Source of the DNA: Sinorhizobium arboris LMG 14919
Lineage (GTDB): Bacteria; Pseudomonadota; Alphaproteobacteria; Rhizobiales; Rhizobiaceae
Assembly: GCF_000427465.1 (NCBI RefSeq)
Contig: NZ_ATYB01000014.1
Coordinates: forward strand, 3,289,058-3,353,057
DNA length: 64,000 bases
Reading direction: 5' to 3'
How positions within the stretch are numbered: the stretch's first letter is position 1; every line of letters starts with the position of its first letter. Shown here piece by piece: positions 29,067 through 38,524 of this stretch. The translations under genes and the position numbers were made by a program. The notes below the pieces were generated by a model, which saw nothing but the letters and a program-made list of their open reading frames with translations, did no database searches and was not told the DNA's origin.

Positions 29067-29190
29067 GCGGCGCCGGCATGGTTCGCTCGACGAACAGCGG
29101 GTGCCCGCCGCAGCCCTCTTCCTAACATTCGCCACGGCAAAGCAACGGTTTTGCTCGACTCGGGCGGCATTTCATGCAAGGTCGCTTCCC

Positions 29191-29865
29191 ATGAAAACGG
29201 AAGTGAAGATCTGTGGTTTGAAGACGTCCGAGGCCGTGGAGCGTGCCGTCGCACTCGGCGCATCCCACGTCGGTTTCATCTTCTTCCCAAAGAGTCCCCG
29301 CAACGTCGAGCCGGCCGATGCCGGCCGCCTTTCGGCGCCCGCCCGCGGGCGCGCGAAGATCGTCGCGGTCACGGTCGATGCGGACAATGACGGTCTCGAC
29401 GAGATCGTGTCGGCGCTCGATCCCGACGTTCTCCAGCTTCACGGCTCGGAAACTCCGGAACGGGTCCTTTCGATCAAGGCGCTTTACGGTCTTCCGGTCA
29501 TGAAGGCGCTCGCCGTCCGGGAAGCCTCCGATCTGGAGCGGATCGAGCCCTATATCGGCATCGTCGATCGTTTTCTCCTGGATGCGAAGCCTCCGGCCGG
29601 TTCCGATCTGCCGGGCGGCAATGGGATTTCTTTCGATTGGAGGCTTCTCGACGCGCTTGACGGAAGCGTCGATTACATGCTTTCCGGTGGATTGAATGCG
29701 AGCAATATCGAAGACGCACTTGCGCTGACCGGCGCCCGCGCCATCGATACGTCCTCCGGAGTCGAAAGCGCGCCGGGTATCAAGGATTTGACGCTCATGG
29801 AAGCGTTTTTCGAAGCGGTCCGCCGGGCGGAAGCCGAGCGGCCGCGGTCAGGGAGCAAGACGTGA
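29191..29865 (+). CDS. trpF: Phosphoribosylanthranilate isomerase
   Basis: Third step of tryptophan synthesis from chorismate, converting N-(5-phosphoribosyl)anthranilate to CdRP. It has 224 residues from ATG 29191; a longer frame from 29101 lacks support. The catalytic Cys8 is in VKICGLKT, and the Asp is expected near [13 protein letters not shown] appears as VLQLHGSET, and phosphate-binding motifs are [10 protein letters not shown] and [10 protein letters not shown]. It heads the trpF-trpB-trpA cluster and overlaps trpB by four bases (GTGA). Confidence 0.95.
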   Translation: MKTEVKICGLKTSEAVERAVALGASHVGFIFFPKSPRNVEPADAGRLSAPARGRAKIVAVTVDADNDGLDEIVSALDPDVLQLHGSETPERVLSIKALYGLPVMKALAVREASDLERIEPYIGIVDRFLLDAKPPAGSDLPGGNGISFDWRLLDALDGSVDYMLSGGLNASNIEDALALTGARAIDTSSGVESAPGIKDLTLMEAFFEAVRRAEAERPRSGSKT

Positions 29866-31082
29866 ATCAGCCGCCCAAACCGAACTCCTTCAGATCCGGA
29901 CCCGATGAGGAGGGCCGTTTCGGCATCTTCGGCGGCCGCTTCGTCGCCGAGACGCTGATGCCGCTGATCCTCGATCTCCAGGACGAATGGGCGAGGGCGA
30001 AGAACGATCCGGCCTTCAAAGCGGAACTCGAAAATCTAGGCACCCATTATATCGGCCGGCCGAGTCCGCTCTATTTCGCCGAGCGCCTGACGGCCGAACT
30101 CGGCGGCGCCAAGATTTATTTCAAGCGCGAGGAGCTCAATCACACGGGCTCCCATAAGATCAATAATTGCATCGGTCAGATTCTGCTCGCCAAGCGTATG
30201 GGCAAGACCCGCATCATCGCAGAAACCGGCGCGGGCCAGCACGGGGTGGCGTCGGCGACCGTGGCGGCGCGCTTCGGCCTGCCCTGCGTGGTCTATATGG
30301 GTGCGACCGACGTGGAGCGGCAAGCGCCGAACGTTTTCCGGATGAAGCTTCTCGGCGCCGAGGTGAAGCCGGTTACCGCCGGCAACGGCACTCTCAAAGA
30401 TGCCATGAACGAGGCGTTGCGCGACTGGGTAACCAATGTCGACAGTACCTATTATCTGATAGGGACGGCCGCCGGTCCGCATCCCTATCCGGAGATGGTC
30501 CGCGACTTCCAGGCAGTCATCGGGGAGGAGGCCAAGCGGCAGATCCTCGAAGCAGAAGGCCGGCTTCCGGACCTCGTCGTCGCAGCCGTCGGCGGCGGCT
30601 CGAACGCGATCGGCATCTTCCATCCATTCCTCGACGACCAAGGCGTCAGAATCGTCGGGGTCGAGGCGGGGGGTAAAGGTCTCGACGGCGAGGAGCATTG
30701 CGCCTCGATCACCGCCGGATCGCCCGGCGTGCTGCACGGCAACCGCACCTATCTGCTTCAGGACGGCGACGGTCAGATCAAGGAAGGCCATTCGATCTCG
30801 GCCGGGCTGGATTATCCGGGAATTGGACCGGAACATGCCTGGCTGAACGACATCGGCCGCGTGGAATATGTGCCGATCATGGATCACGAGGCGCTTGAGG
30901 CGTTTCAGACTTTGACTCGCCTCGAGGGCATCATCCCGGCGCTCGAACCGTCCCATGCGCTCGCCGAAGTCATCAAGCGCGCGCCCAAAATGGGCAAGGA
31001 CGAGATCATCCTGATGAATCTCTCCGGTCGCGGCGACAAGGACATTTTCACCGTCGGCAAAATTCTCGGTATGGGGCAGTAA
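29862..31082 (+). CDS. trpB: Tryptophan synthase beta chain
   Basis: PLP enzyme joining indole and serine to make tryptophan. It has 406 residues and starts at GTG 29862, overlapping the trpF stop. The PLP lysine is Lys99 in HTGSHKINN, with [13 protein letters not shown], the phosphate loop GGGSNAIG and the C-terminal SGRGDKD segment. Only five bases separate it from trpA, the partner subunit with which it forms the channelled alpha2-beta2 complex. Confidence 0.97.
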   Translation: MNQPPKPNSFRSGPDEEGRFGIFGGRFVAETLMPLILDLQDEWARAKNDPAFKAELENLGTHYIGRPSPLYFAERLTAELGGAKIYFKREELNHTGSHKINNCIGQILLAKRMGKTRIIAETGAGQHGVASATVAARFGLPCVVYMGATDVERQAPNVFRMKLLGAEVKPVTAGNGTLKDAMNEALRDWVTNVDSTYYLIGTAAGPHPYPEMVRDFQAVIGEEAKRQILEAEGRLPDLVVAAVGGGSNAIGIFHPFLDDQGVRIVGVEAGGKGLDGEEHCASITAGSPGVLHGNRTYLLQDGDGQIKEGHSISAGLDYPGIGPEHAWLNDIGRVEYVPIMDHEALEAFQTLTRLEGIIPALEPSHALAEVIKRAPKMGKDEIILMNLSGRGDKDIFTVGKILGMGQ

Positions 31083-31087
31083 AGATC

Positions 31088-31927
31088 ATGACCGCACGCA
31101 TGGAGCAACGGTTCGCCGACGTCGCGGCCGAGGGGCGACCGGTTCTCGTGACCTATTTCATGGGCGGCGACCCGGATTTCGAGACGTCGCTGTCGATCAT
31201 GAAGGCGCTGCGCCAGGCCGGTGCCGACATCATCGAACTCGGCGTGCCCTTTTCCGATCCAATGGCCGATGGACCGGCGATCCAGCTCGCCGGCCAGCGC
31301 GCGCTCAAAGCCGGGCAGACGCTTGCTAAAACGCTGGAGCTTGCCCGCCTGTTCCGGGCGGAGGACCAGCGAACCCCCATCGTGCTGATGGGCTACTACA
31401 ACCCGATCTATATCTACGGCGTCGAGCGATTCCTGGCGGACGCGCTCGAGGCTGGCGTCGACGGCCTGATCGTCGTCGATCTGCCGCCGGAAATGGACGG
31501 CGAGCTCTGCATTCCGGCGCTTGAGAAGGGCATCAACTTCATCCGGCTCGCAACGCCGACGACGGACAACCGTCGGTTGCCTAAGGTTCTCGAAAACACC
31601 TCGGGCTTCGTGTATTACGTATCGATGACCGGCATCACGGGTTCGGCGCTGCCGGACCCGTCGCTGATCGCCGGCGCCGTCGAACGCATCAAGGCGCATA
31701 CGCCCTTGCCCGTCTGTGTCGGCTTCGGGGTGAAGACCGCCGATCAGGCGCGCGCCGTCGGCGCGTCTGCAGATGGCGTCGTCGTCGGCACGGCCATCGT
31801 CAACCAGATCGCGTCGAGCTTGACGGAGGAGGGGCGCGCGACGGAAGCGACGGTACCGGGTGTCGAAGCGCTCGTTAGAGGGCTTGCGGCGGGCGTACGG
31901 GCGGCACGGCTTGCTGCAGCCGAATAA
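31088..31927 (+). CDS. trpA: Tryptophan synthase alpha chain
   Basis: Cleaves indole-3-glycerol phosphate to indole, which passes to TrpB. It has 279 residues. Catalytic Glu50 is in [16 protein letters not shown] with Asp61 close by. The other motifs are [34 protein letters not shown] and the phosphate-binding [11 protein letters not shown]. Followed by accD after 53 bases, an arrangement conserved in alphaproteobacteria. Confidence 0.97.
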   Translation: MTARMEQRFADVAAEGRPVLVTYFMGGDPDFETSLSIMKALRQAGADIIELGVPFSDPMADGPAIQLAGQRALKAGQTLAKTLELARLFRAEDQRTPIVLMGYYNPIYIYGVERFLADALEAGVDGLIVVDLPPEMDGELCIPALEKGINFIRLATPTTDNRRLPKVLENTSGFVYYVSMTGITGSALPDPSLIAGAVERIKAHTPLPVCVGFGVKTADQARAVGASADGVVVGTAIVNQIASSLTEEGRATEATVPGVEALVRGLAAGVRAARLAAAE

Positions 31928-31980
31928 TTGCCCATATTGACGCGCACAAGCCGAAGGAAAATCTTCAGGAGACTGCTTAA

Positions 31981-32895
31981 TTGAACTGGATCACAAACTA
32001 CGTTCGGCCGAAGATCAACTCGATGCTCGGCCGCAGGGAAGTTCCGGAGAACCTCTGGATCAAGTGCCCTGAAACGGGCGAGATGGTGTTCCATCGCGAT
32101 CTCGAAGAGAACAAGTGGGTCATCCCGCAATCCGGCTACCATATGAAGATGCCGGCGAAGGCCCGTCTGAAGGATCTCTTCGACGGCGGAATCTACGAGG
32201 CCTTTCCGCAGCCCAAGGTGGCGCAGGATCCGCTCAGGTTCCGCGACTCGAAGAAATACATCGATCGACTGCGCGACAGCCGCGCCAAGACCGAACTCGA
32301 GGATACCATCGTTGCCGGCCTCGGCCAGGTACAGGGCATCAAGCTCGTTGCCGTCGCGCATGAGTTCAACTTCATCGGCGGGTCTCTCGGCATCGCCGCG
32401 GGCGAAGCGATCGTGAAGGCGTTCGAGCGGGCGATAGCCGAAAAGTGCCCGCTGGTGATGTTCCCGGCTTCGGGCGGCGCCCGGATGCAGGAAGGCATCC
32501 TCTCTCTGATGCAGCTGCCGCGCACCACCGTCGCGCTGAACATGCTCAAGGAAGCGGGGCTTCCCTATATCGTCGTCCTGACCAACCCGACGACCGGCGG
32601 CGTCACCGCATCCTATGCGATGCTGGGTGACATCCACATGGCCGAACCCGGCGCAGAAATCGGCTTTGCCGGCAAACGGGTTATTGAGCAGACGCTGCGG
32701 GAAAAGCTTCCCGAGGGCTTCCAGACCTCGGAATACCTGCTGGAACACGGCATGGTCGACATGGTCGTGAAGCGCCACGACATACCGGAGACGCTTGCGC
32801 GCGTTCTCAACATCCTGATGAAGAAGCCGGCCAAGGCAGTCAAGCGCGATACCGCGACCGAGCTGGCGCCGCTGCCCGTGGCCGCGAGCGCGTAG
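31981..32895 (+). CDS. accD: Acetyl-CoA carboxylase carboxyltransferase beta subunit
   Basis: With AccA it moves the carboxyl group from biotin to acetyl-CoA in fatty-acid synthesis. It has 304 residues and starts at TTG 31981 behind CAGGAG. The crotonase-like core has [47 protein letters not shown] and [14 protein letters not shown]. The N-terminal zinc ribbon is degenerate: of the four cysteines in the E. coli protein only Cys29 remains (CPETG, then VIPQSG). It ends with a terminator. Confidence 0.96.
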   Translation: MNWITNYVRPKINSMLGRREVPENLWIKCPETGEMVFHRDLEENKWVIPQSGYHMKMPAKARLKDLFDGGIYEAFPQPKVAQDPLRFRDSKKYIDRLRDSRAKTELEDTIVAGLGQVQGIKLVAVAHEFNFIGGSLGIAAGEAIVKAFERAIAEKCPLVMFPASGGARMQEGILSLMQLPRTTVALNMLKEAGLPYIVVLTNPTTGGVTASYAMLGDIHMAEPGAEIGFAGKRVIEQTLREKLPEGFQTSEYLLEHGMVDMVVKRHDIPETLARVLNILMKKPAKAVKRDTATELAPLPVAASA

Positions 32896-32897
32896 AG

Positions 32898-32921
32898 CAC
32901 TTTCGCGAAAGTGTGTGTTTT
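32898..32921 (+). terminator. Intrinsic terminator of the trp-accD operon
   Basis: Perfect 16-base palindrome CACTTTCGCGAAAGTG (32898-32913) followed by TGTGTTTT. It starts three bases after the accD stop codon. Confidence 0.7.
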
Positions 32922-33123
32922 CGTCCGTAAGGTGCACCGTTTCAAGCTGTCAGACCGCTTCGCTGTTTCAAGCAGGGAAGCGATCTAGCCCGTCGGCCCG
33001 AGAATCGGAATCGATGTTCGCAAGGCACGACGGATGTTTCAATGAGTTGGGGCGACCCGGACGCGCTAAGCGCGTCCATCTGTCCTCACCCGCTGCGGCG
33101 GGCCAGTTTTCGGGGCTAGGATC

Positions 33124-34467
33124 ATGACGGCGACTGAGGTCAGCGAGGCCGCGCAGGAAATCGAGAAGCTTCTCGCCCTGCATCCCAAGGGATTCGACCT
33201 ATCGCTCGACAGGATCACGCGGCTGCTTGCCGCCCTCGGCAATCCTCACGAGCGCCTGCCGCCGGTCATCCACGTGGCCGGCACCAACGGCAAGGGGTCG
33301 GTCACGGCCTTCTGCAGAGCGATCCTGGAGGCTGCGGGTCTCAGCGTTCATGTACACACGTCGCCGCATCTGGTGAACTGGCACGAACGTTACCGGCTGG
33401 GTGTAAAGGGCGGCAAGGGCGCCCTGGTGGGCGACCCCGTTCTGGCCCATGCCGTCCGGCGCGTCGCAGAAGCGAATGGCGGCGAGAAAATCACGGTCTT
33501 CGAAATCTTGACGGCTGTCACTTTCCTGCTTTTCGCGGAGCATCCGGCCGACGTCGCGATCGTAGAAGTCGGCCTCGGCGGCCGATACGACGCGACCAAT
33601 GTCATCGCCCGGCCGGCCGTGTCCGTGATCATGCCGATTTCGCTCGATCATCAGGCCTATCTCGGCGACCGCGTCGAACTGATCGCTGCGGAAAAGGCCG
33701 GGATCATGAAGCGCGGCTGCCCGGTGGTAATCGGCCATCAGGAGGAAGAGGGTGCGCGCGAGGTGCTTATCGCGACCGCCGAACGGCTTGGCTGCCCCGT
33801 ATCCGTCTACGGCCAGGATTTCATGGCGCATGAGGAGTTCGGCAGGCTGATCTTTCAGGATGAGAACGGCCTTGCGGATCTGCCGCTGCCGCGCCTGCCG
33901 GGACGGCATCAATATGCCAATGCCGCGGCGGCGATCCGTGCCGTACGGGCAGCCGGCTTCGATGTTCCGGAGGCGGCCATCGAAAAAGGGCTGGCCGGCG
34001 TCGAATGGCCCGGTCGCCTGCAGCGGCTTGCCGGCGGCAGGCTCTCGCATTTCGGCCCGCCGGGAGCCGAGATCTGGATCGACGGCGGCCATAATCCCGG
34101 CGCCGGCCACGTCATTGCCGAGGCGATGGCCACCTTCGAGGAGCGTGACCCGCGGCCGCTCTTTCTGATCATCGGGATGATCAACACCAAGGACCCGATC
34201 GGCTATTTCAAGGCTTTCCTCGATCTTGCCGAACAGGTCTTCACCGTGCCGGTCCAAGGGTCAGACGCGGGATTGGATCCGCTGGCCCTGGCCGCGGATG
34301 CGGCCGCCGCCGGCCTCGAGGCGAATGCGACTTCCTCGGTCGCCGAAGCGCTCGGCCAGATCGCCGAGCTCACCGACGAGGATCCCGTGCCGCCGCGTGT
34401 GCTGATCGGCGGTTCTCTTTACCTGGTCGGCGACGTGCTGGCGGAAAACGGAACGCCGCCGCGATAG
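33124..34467 (+). CDS. folC: Bifunctional folylpolyglutamate/dihydrofolate synthase
   Basis: Adds glutamate to dihydropteroate and to folates. It has 447 residues. The Mur-ligase-type P-loop is GTNGKGSV at about 53-60. HTSPHLVNWHERYRL, VGLGGRYDATNV, ISLDHQAYLG and the C-terminal LIIGMINTKDP are diagnostic. The 228-base gap after accD suggests its own promoter. It converges on trxA across a shared terminator. Confidence 0.95.
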   Translation: MTATEVSEAAQEIEKLLALHPKGFDLSLDRITRLLAALGNPHERLPPVIHVAGTNGKGSVTAFCRAILEAAGLSVHVHTSPHLVNWHERYRLGVKGGKGALVGDPVLAHAVRRVAEANGGEKITVFEILTAVTFLLFAEHPADVAIVEVGLGGRYDATNVIARPAVSVIMPISLDHQAYLGDRVELIAAEKAGIMKRGCPVVIGHQEEEGAREVLIATAERLGCPVSVYGQDFMAHEEFGRLIFQDENGLADLPLPRLPGRHQYANAAAAIRAVRAAGFDVPEAAIEKGLAGVEWPGRLQRLAGGRLSHFGPPGAEIWIDGGHNPGAGHVIAEAMATFEERDPRPLFLIIGMINTKDPIGYFKAFLDLAEQVFTVPVQGSDAGLDPLALAADAAAAGLEANATSSVAEALGQIAELTDEDPVPPRVLIGGSLYLVGDVLAENGTPPR

Positions 34468-34501
34468 GTGCGGAAGAACCGGACCTGTCAGCCGAAAGAA
34501 A

Positions 34502-34524
34502 AAAGCCCGGCCAAACCGGGCTTT
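34502..34524. terminator. Bidirectional terminator between folC and trxA
   Basis: Nine-base-pair stem, AAAGCCCGG against CCGGGCTTT, with loop CCAAA. A-run on the left and T-run on the right allow function in both directions. It lies 35 bases after folC and 29 bases beyond trxA. Confidence 0.88.
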
Positions 34525-34552
34525 CCTGATCCTGCGTTGAAGTCCTGGCTGC

Positions 34553-34876
34553 TCAAGCCACCGCGTTCGAGATCCACGAGCTGAGTGCCGTCTTCGGGGC
34601 GGCACCGACCTTGATGTCGGCGACTTCGCCGGCCTTGAACATGGCGAGCGTCGGGATCGAGCGCACGCCGTATTGGGCAGCGAGCTCGGGGTTTTCATCG
34701 ATATTGAGCTTGGCGACCTTCACTTTGCCGGCAAGCTCGGTAGCGATTTCTTCGAGGCTGGGTGCAATCATCTTGCACGGGCCACACCATTCTGCCCAGA
34801 AGTCGACGACGACCGGTTCGGCCGAGTTCAGAACTTCTTTCTGAAAATTGGATGTATCGACTTTCACAGTAGCCAT
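34553..34876 (-). CDS. trxA: Thioredoxin 1
   Basis: Small dithiol-disulfide reductase of the cytosol. It has 107 residues. The active site WCGPCK lies at 30-35, in [17 protein letters not shown], with the cis-proline motif SIPTLAMF downstream. The start ATG follows AAGGAGC. It is transcribed toward folC and lies 81 bases downstream of addA, so it could be read with addA or from its own promoter. Confidence 0.97.
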   Translation of the reverse strand: MATVKVDTSNFQKEVLNSAEPVVVDFWAEWCGPCKMIAPSLEEIATELAGKVKVAKLNIDENPELAAQYGVRSIPTLAMFKAGEVADIKVGAAPKTALSSWISNAVA

Positions 34877-34957
34877 CGGGTGCTCCTTCGGAATGGCAGT
34901 GTCCAGATGTTGTGTCTCATGTGAGGCATCGCCACTGGATTTTCAATATCGTGTATT

Positions 34958-37900
34958 TCACTTTGTTGCGAGCTCTTCAAGGCTCCCGTCGAGCATCGAT
35001 TCGGGAAGCACCCGGATTGCCGGGCCTTCCGTGAATATCAGCACACATCGGAAACGCTTGCCGGGGTAAAGAGGTTTCAGGAGTTCGCGATAGATCGCAA
35101 GCTGGTTTCTGTAGACCGGCGCGATCTCGTCGGGCGACGCCGGGATCTCGCGGTTGGTCTTGTAATCGGCAATCGTCACCATGTCGCCGGAGACGGCCAG
35201 GCGGTCGATCCGGCCCGATACCGCAAATTCGCGGGACCCCAGCTTCAGCGTGCCCATCACGGAGACCTCCGCCCGGCTGTGCTCTCCGAAGAGCGGTTGC
35301 AGTTCCGCATGGCCGAGCACGTCCATCACGGTTCCGGCGAGCGCGCGCCGTTCCGCTTCGGGCCAGCGCGGCATCGAGCGGGAGAGGTAGCGCTCCGCGG
35401 CAGCCAGCCGCTCCGAAGGGCTGATCGAGGGGAGGACCTGCAGCAGCCGGTGCAGGATAGCGCCGCGCAGCATCGAGAATTTCGGTGCACTCCTGGCTGC
35501 GAAGAGTGCCGAGCCGACGATCGCTTCGCCGTCCGGGTCGTCGACGGCAATGGTCGTGCCCGACGGGGCAAGCGGCCGGGGCAGGCGTGGCGGCGCGGGA
35601 GGAGGCGTGAAAAGCGCGCCCGGCAATCCGGCCACCGCCTGTTGCAGCTCCGCTGAGCCGCCGGCCGTCGGGAGGTCTCGCGGCACATGCGCTTCGCGCC
35701 AGGCAAGACCCTGCCATTCCTCGCTTCCGGCGCGGAACAGACAAGGCGTTCCACGGCCCTTCAGGTCCTGTGCCAGCGTCCCCTGTACCATCGAGTGCCA
35801 GGTATCGGTGTTCTGCCGCTGCCCGCGATAGCCGCAGACGATCAGGCGGTCGGCTGCGCGCGTCATGCCGACATAGAGGAGACGGCGGTATTCCTCCTCG
35901 GCCAGTCTCTTCAGCCGTTCATTGTCGGCGGCGAGCAGCGAGTTCGGCGCCGAGCCCGGTGCACGCCAGACCGGAACCGCGCGGACGGAACGGTCGGCCT
36001 GTACCATTTCCAGGAAGCGCAGGTCCGAAACCTGCTGTCGGACGAAGGCCTCGCCGCCGCCGTCGACGAGAAAGACGACCGGCGCCTCGAGGCCCTTCGC
36101 CGCATGCACGGTCATCACACGGACTTCGTCGCGCTCCTTGTCCTGTTCGCGCTTGACCGTCGGTGCCTCGATCTCGAGCGTTGAGATGAAGGCCTGCAGG
36201 CCCGGCAGGCCGCTCCTCTCATGGTCGAGCGCAAAGGTGAGGAATTCGTCCAGGATGTCGCTGACCTCACTGCCGAGCCGAGCCAGGAAGGCGCGCCGGC
36301 CGCCATGAGCGCCGAGGATGCGGGCGTAGAAATCGTGCGGCAGCAGGTGTCGGGCGAGGCCGGAATAGCTTGCAAGCGTGCGCACGACGCCGTGGTAGCG
36401 GCTCGTCTCATCCGCGCCCGCCTGCTGCAGCCGCTGCCACAGGCTTTCGCCTTCCGCCCTTCGCGCGGCGAGTTCGAAGATGTCGTCTTCGCCAAGATTG
36501 ACGAGCGGGCTTTTGAGCAGCGCGGCAAGCGAGAGGTCGTCTTCCGGCAGAAGCACGAAGCGGCCGAGCGCCATCAGGTCCTGAATGGCGATGTGGCTCG
36601 TCAGGACCAGGCGGTCGGCCCCGGCAACGGGGATGTTGCCCCGGCGCTTGAGCGCGCGCGTCAGCGCGGCGACGAAGGCGTCGCGCTTTCGCACCAGCAC
36701 GATGACGTCTCCCGGCCGCATGGCACGGCGCACGCCTTTTTCGATGACCGTCTCCCTGCCGATCCAGTCTTCCAGGACGGCAGCTATGCGTCGGGCGAGG
36801 ATGCTGACCGGCGCCCGTTCCGGGGTCGCGTCGAAGGGTGCCGTCCAGTCGTCCTCCGGAGCCGCCGGCTCGGGGGCAATCACGTCCCAGATATCCACGG
36901 CGCCCGGGTGGCCGATTCGGTTCGAGGCGTGCACGATCGCCTCGTTCTCCGCGCTCAGGCCCCTGGCATTTGCCGCATTGGCAAACACCGCGTCGACGGC
37001 GGAGAGCACGTCGGTCGTCGAGCGGAAGGAAAGCTGCAGGCGGATGGGGCTGAAGTGCTTGTTGCCCGCGCGCACCCGCCGCTCCGTCAGCGTGCTTTCG
37101 CGCGAGAAACGCTCCGGCCGCGCGCCCTGGAAGGAATAGATCGACTGCTTCTCGTCTCCGACGGCAAAGATCGTACGGTCGTCGGCACGCGCCGTTTCGC
37201 CGGCGAAGAAATCCGCCGCGAGAGACTGGATGATCGTCCATTGCGACGGGCTCGTATCCTGCGCCTCGTCGACAAGGATATGGTCGATCCCCTGGTCCAG
37301 CTTGTAGTGCACCCAGGCCCCGACGTCGCTGCGGGCAAGCAAGGCGGCCGTGCGGTTGATGAGGTCCTCGAAATCCAGCTGGCTGCGCGCCTTCTTGAGA
37401 GCTTCGTAGTCGCGGTTGAGCCTCTCGGCGAGAACGAGGGCGGCGCGGGTCGCCTCGTACATCCTGACGATGCTCAGGCGATCCACGCAGGCGAGCATGT
37501 GGCTGCGGGCCTGTTCCAGATGGCTCTCGAGGTGTGGCGCCTCACGGCGCATGGCGGCGTTCAGAAAGGCCGATTCCGCCTTCGGCTTGCCGCCGCCGTT
37601 GAAGAAGAGTTCCACGAGTCTGGCGTAACGCGCAGCGGCACTCTCGATTGCGCGGACGGCCCGCAAGCCTTCTGCGATGGCGGAGGGCTTGGCGCCACCA
37701 AGACGCAAGCCAAGGTCGATATAGTCATCGAGTGCCGGGCCATTGAGCCCCGCGAGCGGCCAGACCGCGGCCATGACCGTCTCGGCCGTCTCGCCGGGCT
37801 CGAGGCCGAGCGCCGCCCGCAGATGCGCCTCCACCCCACCGTTTCCGGAGACGCGGTCGAGAAAGTCCTGGACCTGCGCCCGGTTGGCGACGATCGCCGC

Positions 37901-38524
37901 GAGCAGCTTTTCAAGCCCGGTGTCGTCGGCAAGGTCGAGTACGGTGGCGAAGGCCTCCGCCAGTTGCCTGTCGTCCGCCGCTGCCGTGGCGGTCAAGAGA
38001 GCCCTGCGCGCATCGGCGAGCAGCACCGCCGCTGCGCGGTCGTCGAGCACCGAAAAATGTCCGGCGACATTGGCCTCGAGCGGGAACTGGTGCAGGAGAG
38101 CTTCGCAGAAGGCGTGGATCGTCTGGATCTTCAGCCCGCCCGGCGTCTCCAGGGCGCGCGCGAAAAGCCGGCGCGCTTCCCGGATCTTGGCCGGCGGCGG
38201 CCGCTTGCCTTCGATCGCCTCGATGCGGCCTCCGAGCGCCGAATCTTCCAGGGTTGCCCATTCGGCGAGCCTTTCGAAGACGCGGTTCGACATCTCCGAG
38301 GCGGCCGCCTTCGTATAGGTCAGGCAGAGGATGGCGGACGGTCGGCAACCGGCGAGCAGCAGCCGGATGACCCGCTGGGTCAGCACATGCGTCTTGCCGG
38401 AGCCGGCATTGGCGGACACCCAGGCCGACCGCTCGGGATCGGAAGCGAGCGCCTGGCGCTGCGTCGTCCAGTCGAGCCACCCCTCGGGCGTCCTCTCTTC
38501 CGGGCCTGTCGCTTCACTCCTCAT
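34958..38524 (-). CDS. addA: ATP-dependent helicase/nuclease AddA
   Basis: Helicase-nuclease subunit of the AddAB complex that resects double-strand breaks for recombination (RecBCD analogue). It has 1188 residues from ATG 38524, inside the addB stop region; the frame is open to 38563. Walker A is SANAGSGKT (about 37-45), with TYTKAAASEM (motif Ia), Walker B DHILVDEAQDTSP, and GVRVMTVHAAKGLEAPVV-like and YVGMTRAADRLIV helicase motifs. A PD-(D/E)xK nuclease lies near the C-terminus (GRIDRLAVSGDMVTIADYKTN). Translationally coupled to addB. Confidence 0.94.
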   Translation of the reverse strand: MRSEATGPEERTPEGWLDWTTQRQALASDPERSAWVSANAGSGKTHVLTQRVIRLLLAGCRPSAILCLTYTKAAASEMSNRVFERLAEWATLEDSALGGRIEAIEGKRPPPAKIREARRLFARALETPGGLKIQTIHAFCEALLHQFPLEANVAGHFSVLDDRAAAVLLADARRALLTATAAADDRQLAEAFATVLDLADDTGLEKLLAAIVANRAQVQDFLDRVSGNGGVEAHLRAALGLEPGETAETVMAAVWPLAGLNGPALDDYIDLGLRLGGAKPSAIAEGLRAVRAIESAAARYARLVELFFNGGGKPKAESAFLNAAMRREAPHLESHLEQARSHMLACVDRLSIVRMYEATRAALVLAERLNRDYEALKKARSQLDFEDLINRTAALLARSDVGAWVHYKLDQGIDHILVDEAQDTSPSQWTIIQSLAADFFAGETARADDRTIFAVGDEKQSIYSFQGARPERFSRESTLTERRVRAGNKHFSPIRLQLSFRSTTDVLSAVDAVFANAANARGLSAENEAIVHASNRIGHPGAVDIWDVIAPEPAAPEDDWTAPFDATPERAPVSILARRIAAVLEDWIGRETVIEKGVRRAMRPGDVIVLVRKRDAFVAALTRALKRRGNIPVAGADRLVLTSHIAIQDLMALGRFVLLPEDDLSLAALLKSPLVNLGEDDIFELAARRAEGESLWQRLQQAGADETSRYHGVVRTLASYSGLARHLLPHDFYARILGAHGGRRAFLARLGSEVSDILDEFLTFALDHERSGLPGLQAFISTLEIEAPTVKREQDKERDEVRVMTVHAAKGLEAPVVFLVDGGGEAFVRQQVSDLRFLEMVQADRSVRAVPVWRAPGSAPNSLLAADNERLKRLAEEEYRRLLYVGMTRAADRLIVCGYRGQRQNTDTWHSMVQGTLAQDLKGRGTPCLFRAGSEEWQGLAWREAHVPRDLPTAGGSAELQQAVAGLPGALFTPPPAPPRLPRPLAPSGTTIAVDDPDGEAIVGSALFAARSAPKFSMLRGAILHRLLQVLPSISPSERLAAAERYLSRSMPRWPEAERRALAGTVMDVLGHAELQPLFGEHSRAEVSVMGTLKLGSREFAVSGRIDRLAVSGDMVTIADYKTNREIPASPDEIAPVYRNQLAIYRELLKPLYPGKRFRCVLIFTEGPAIRVLPESMLDGSLEELATK

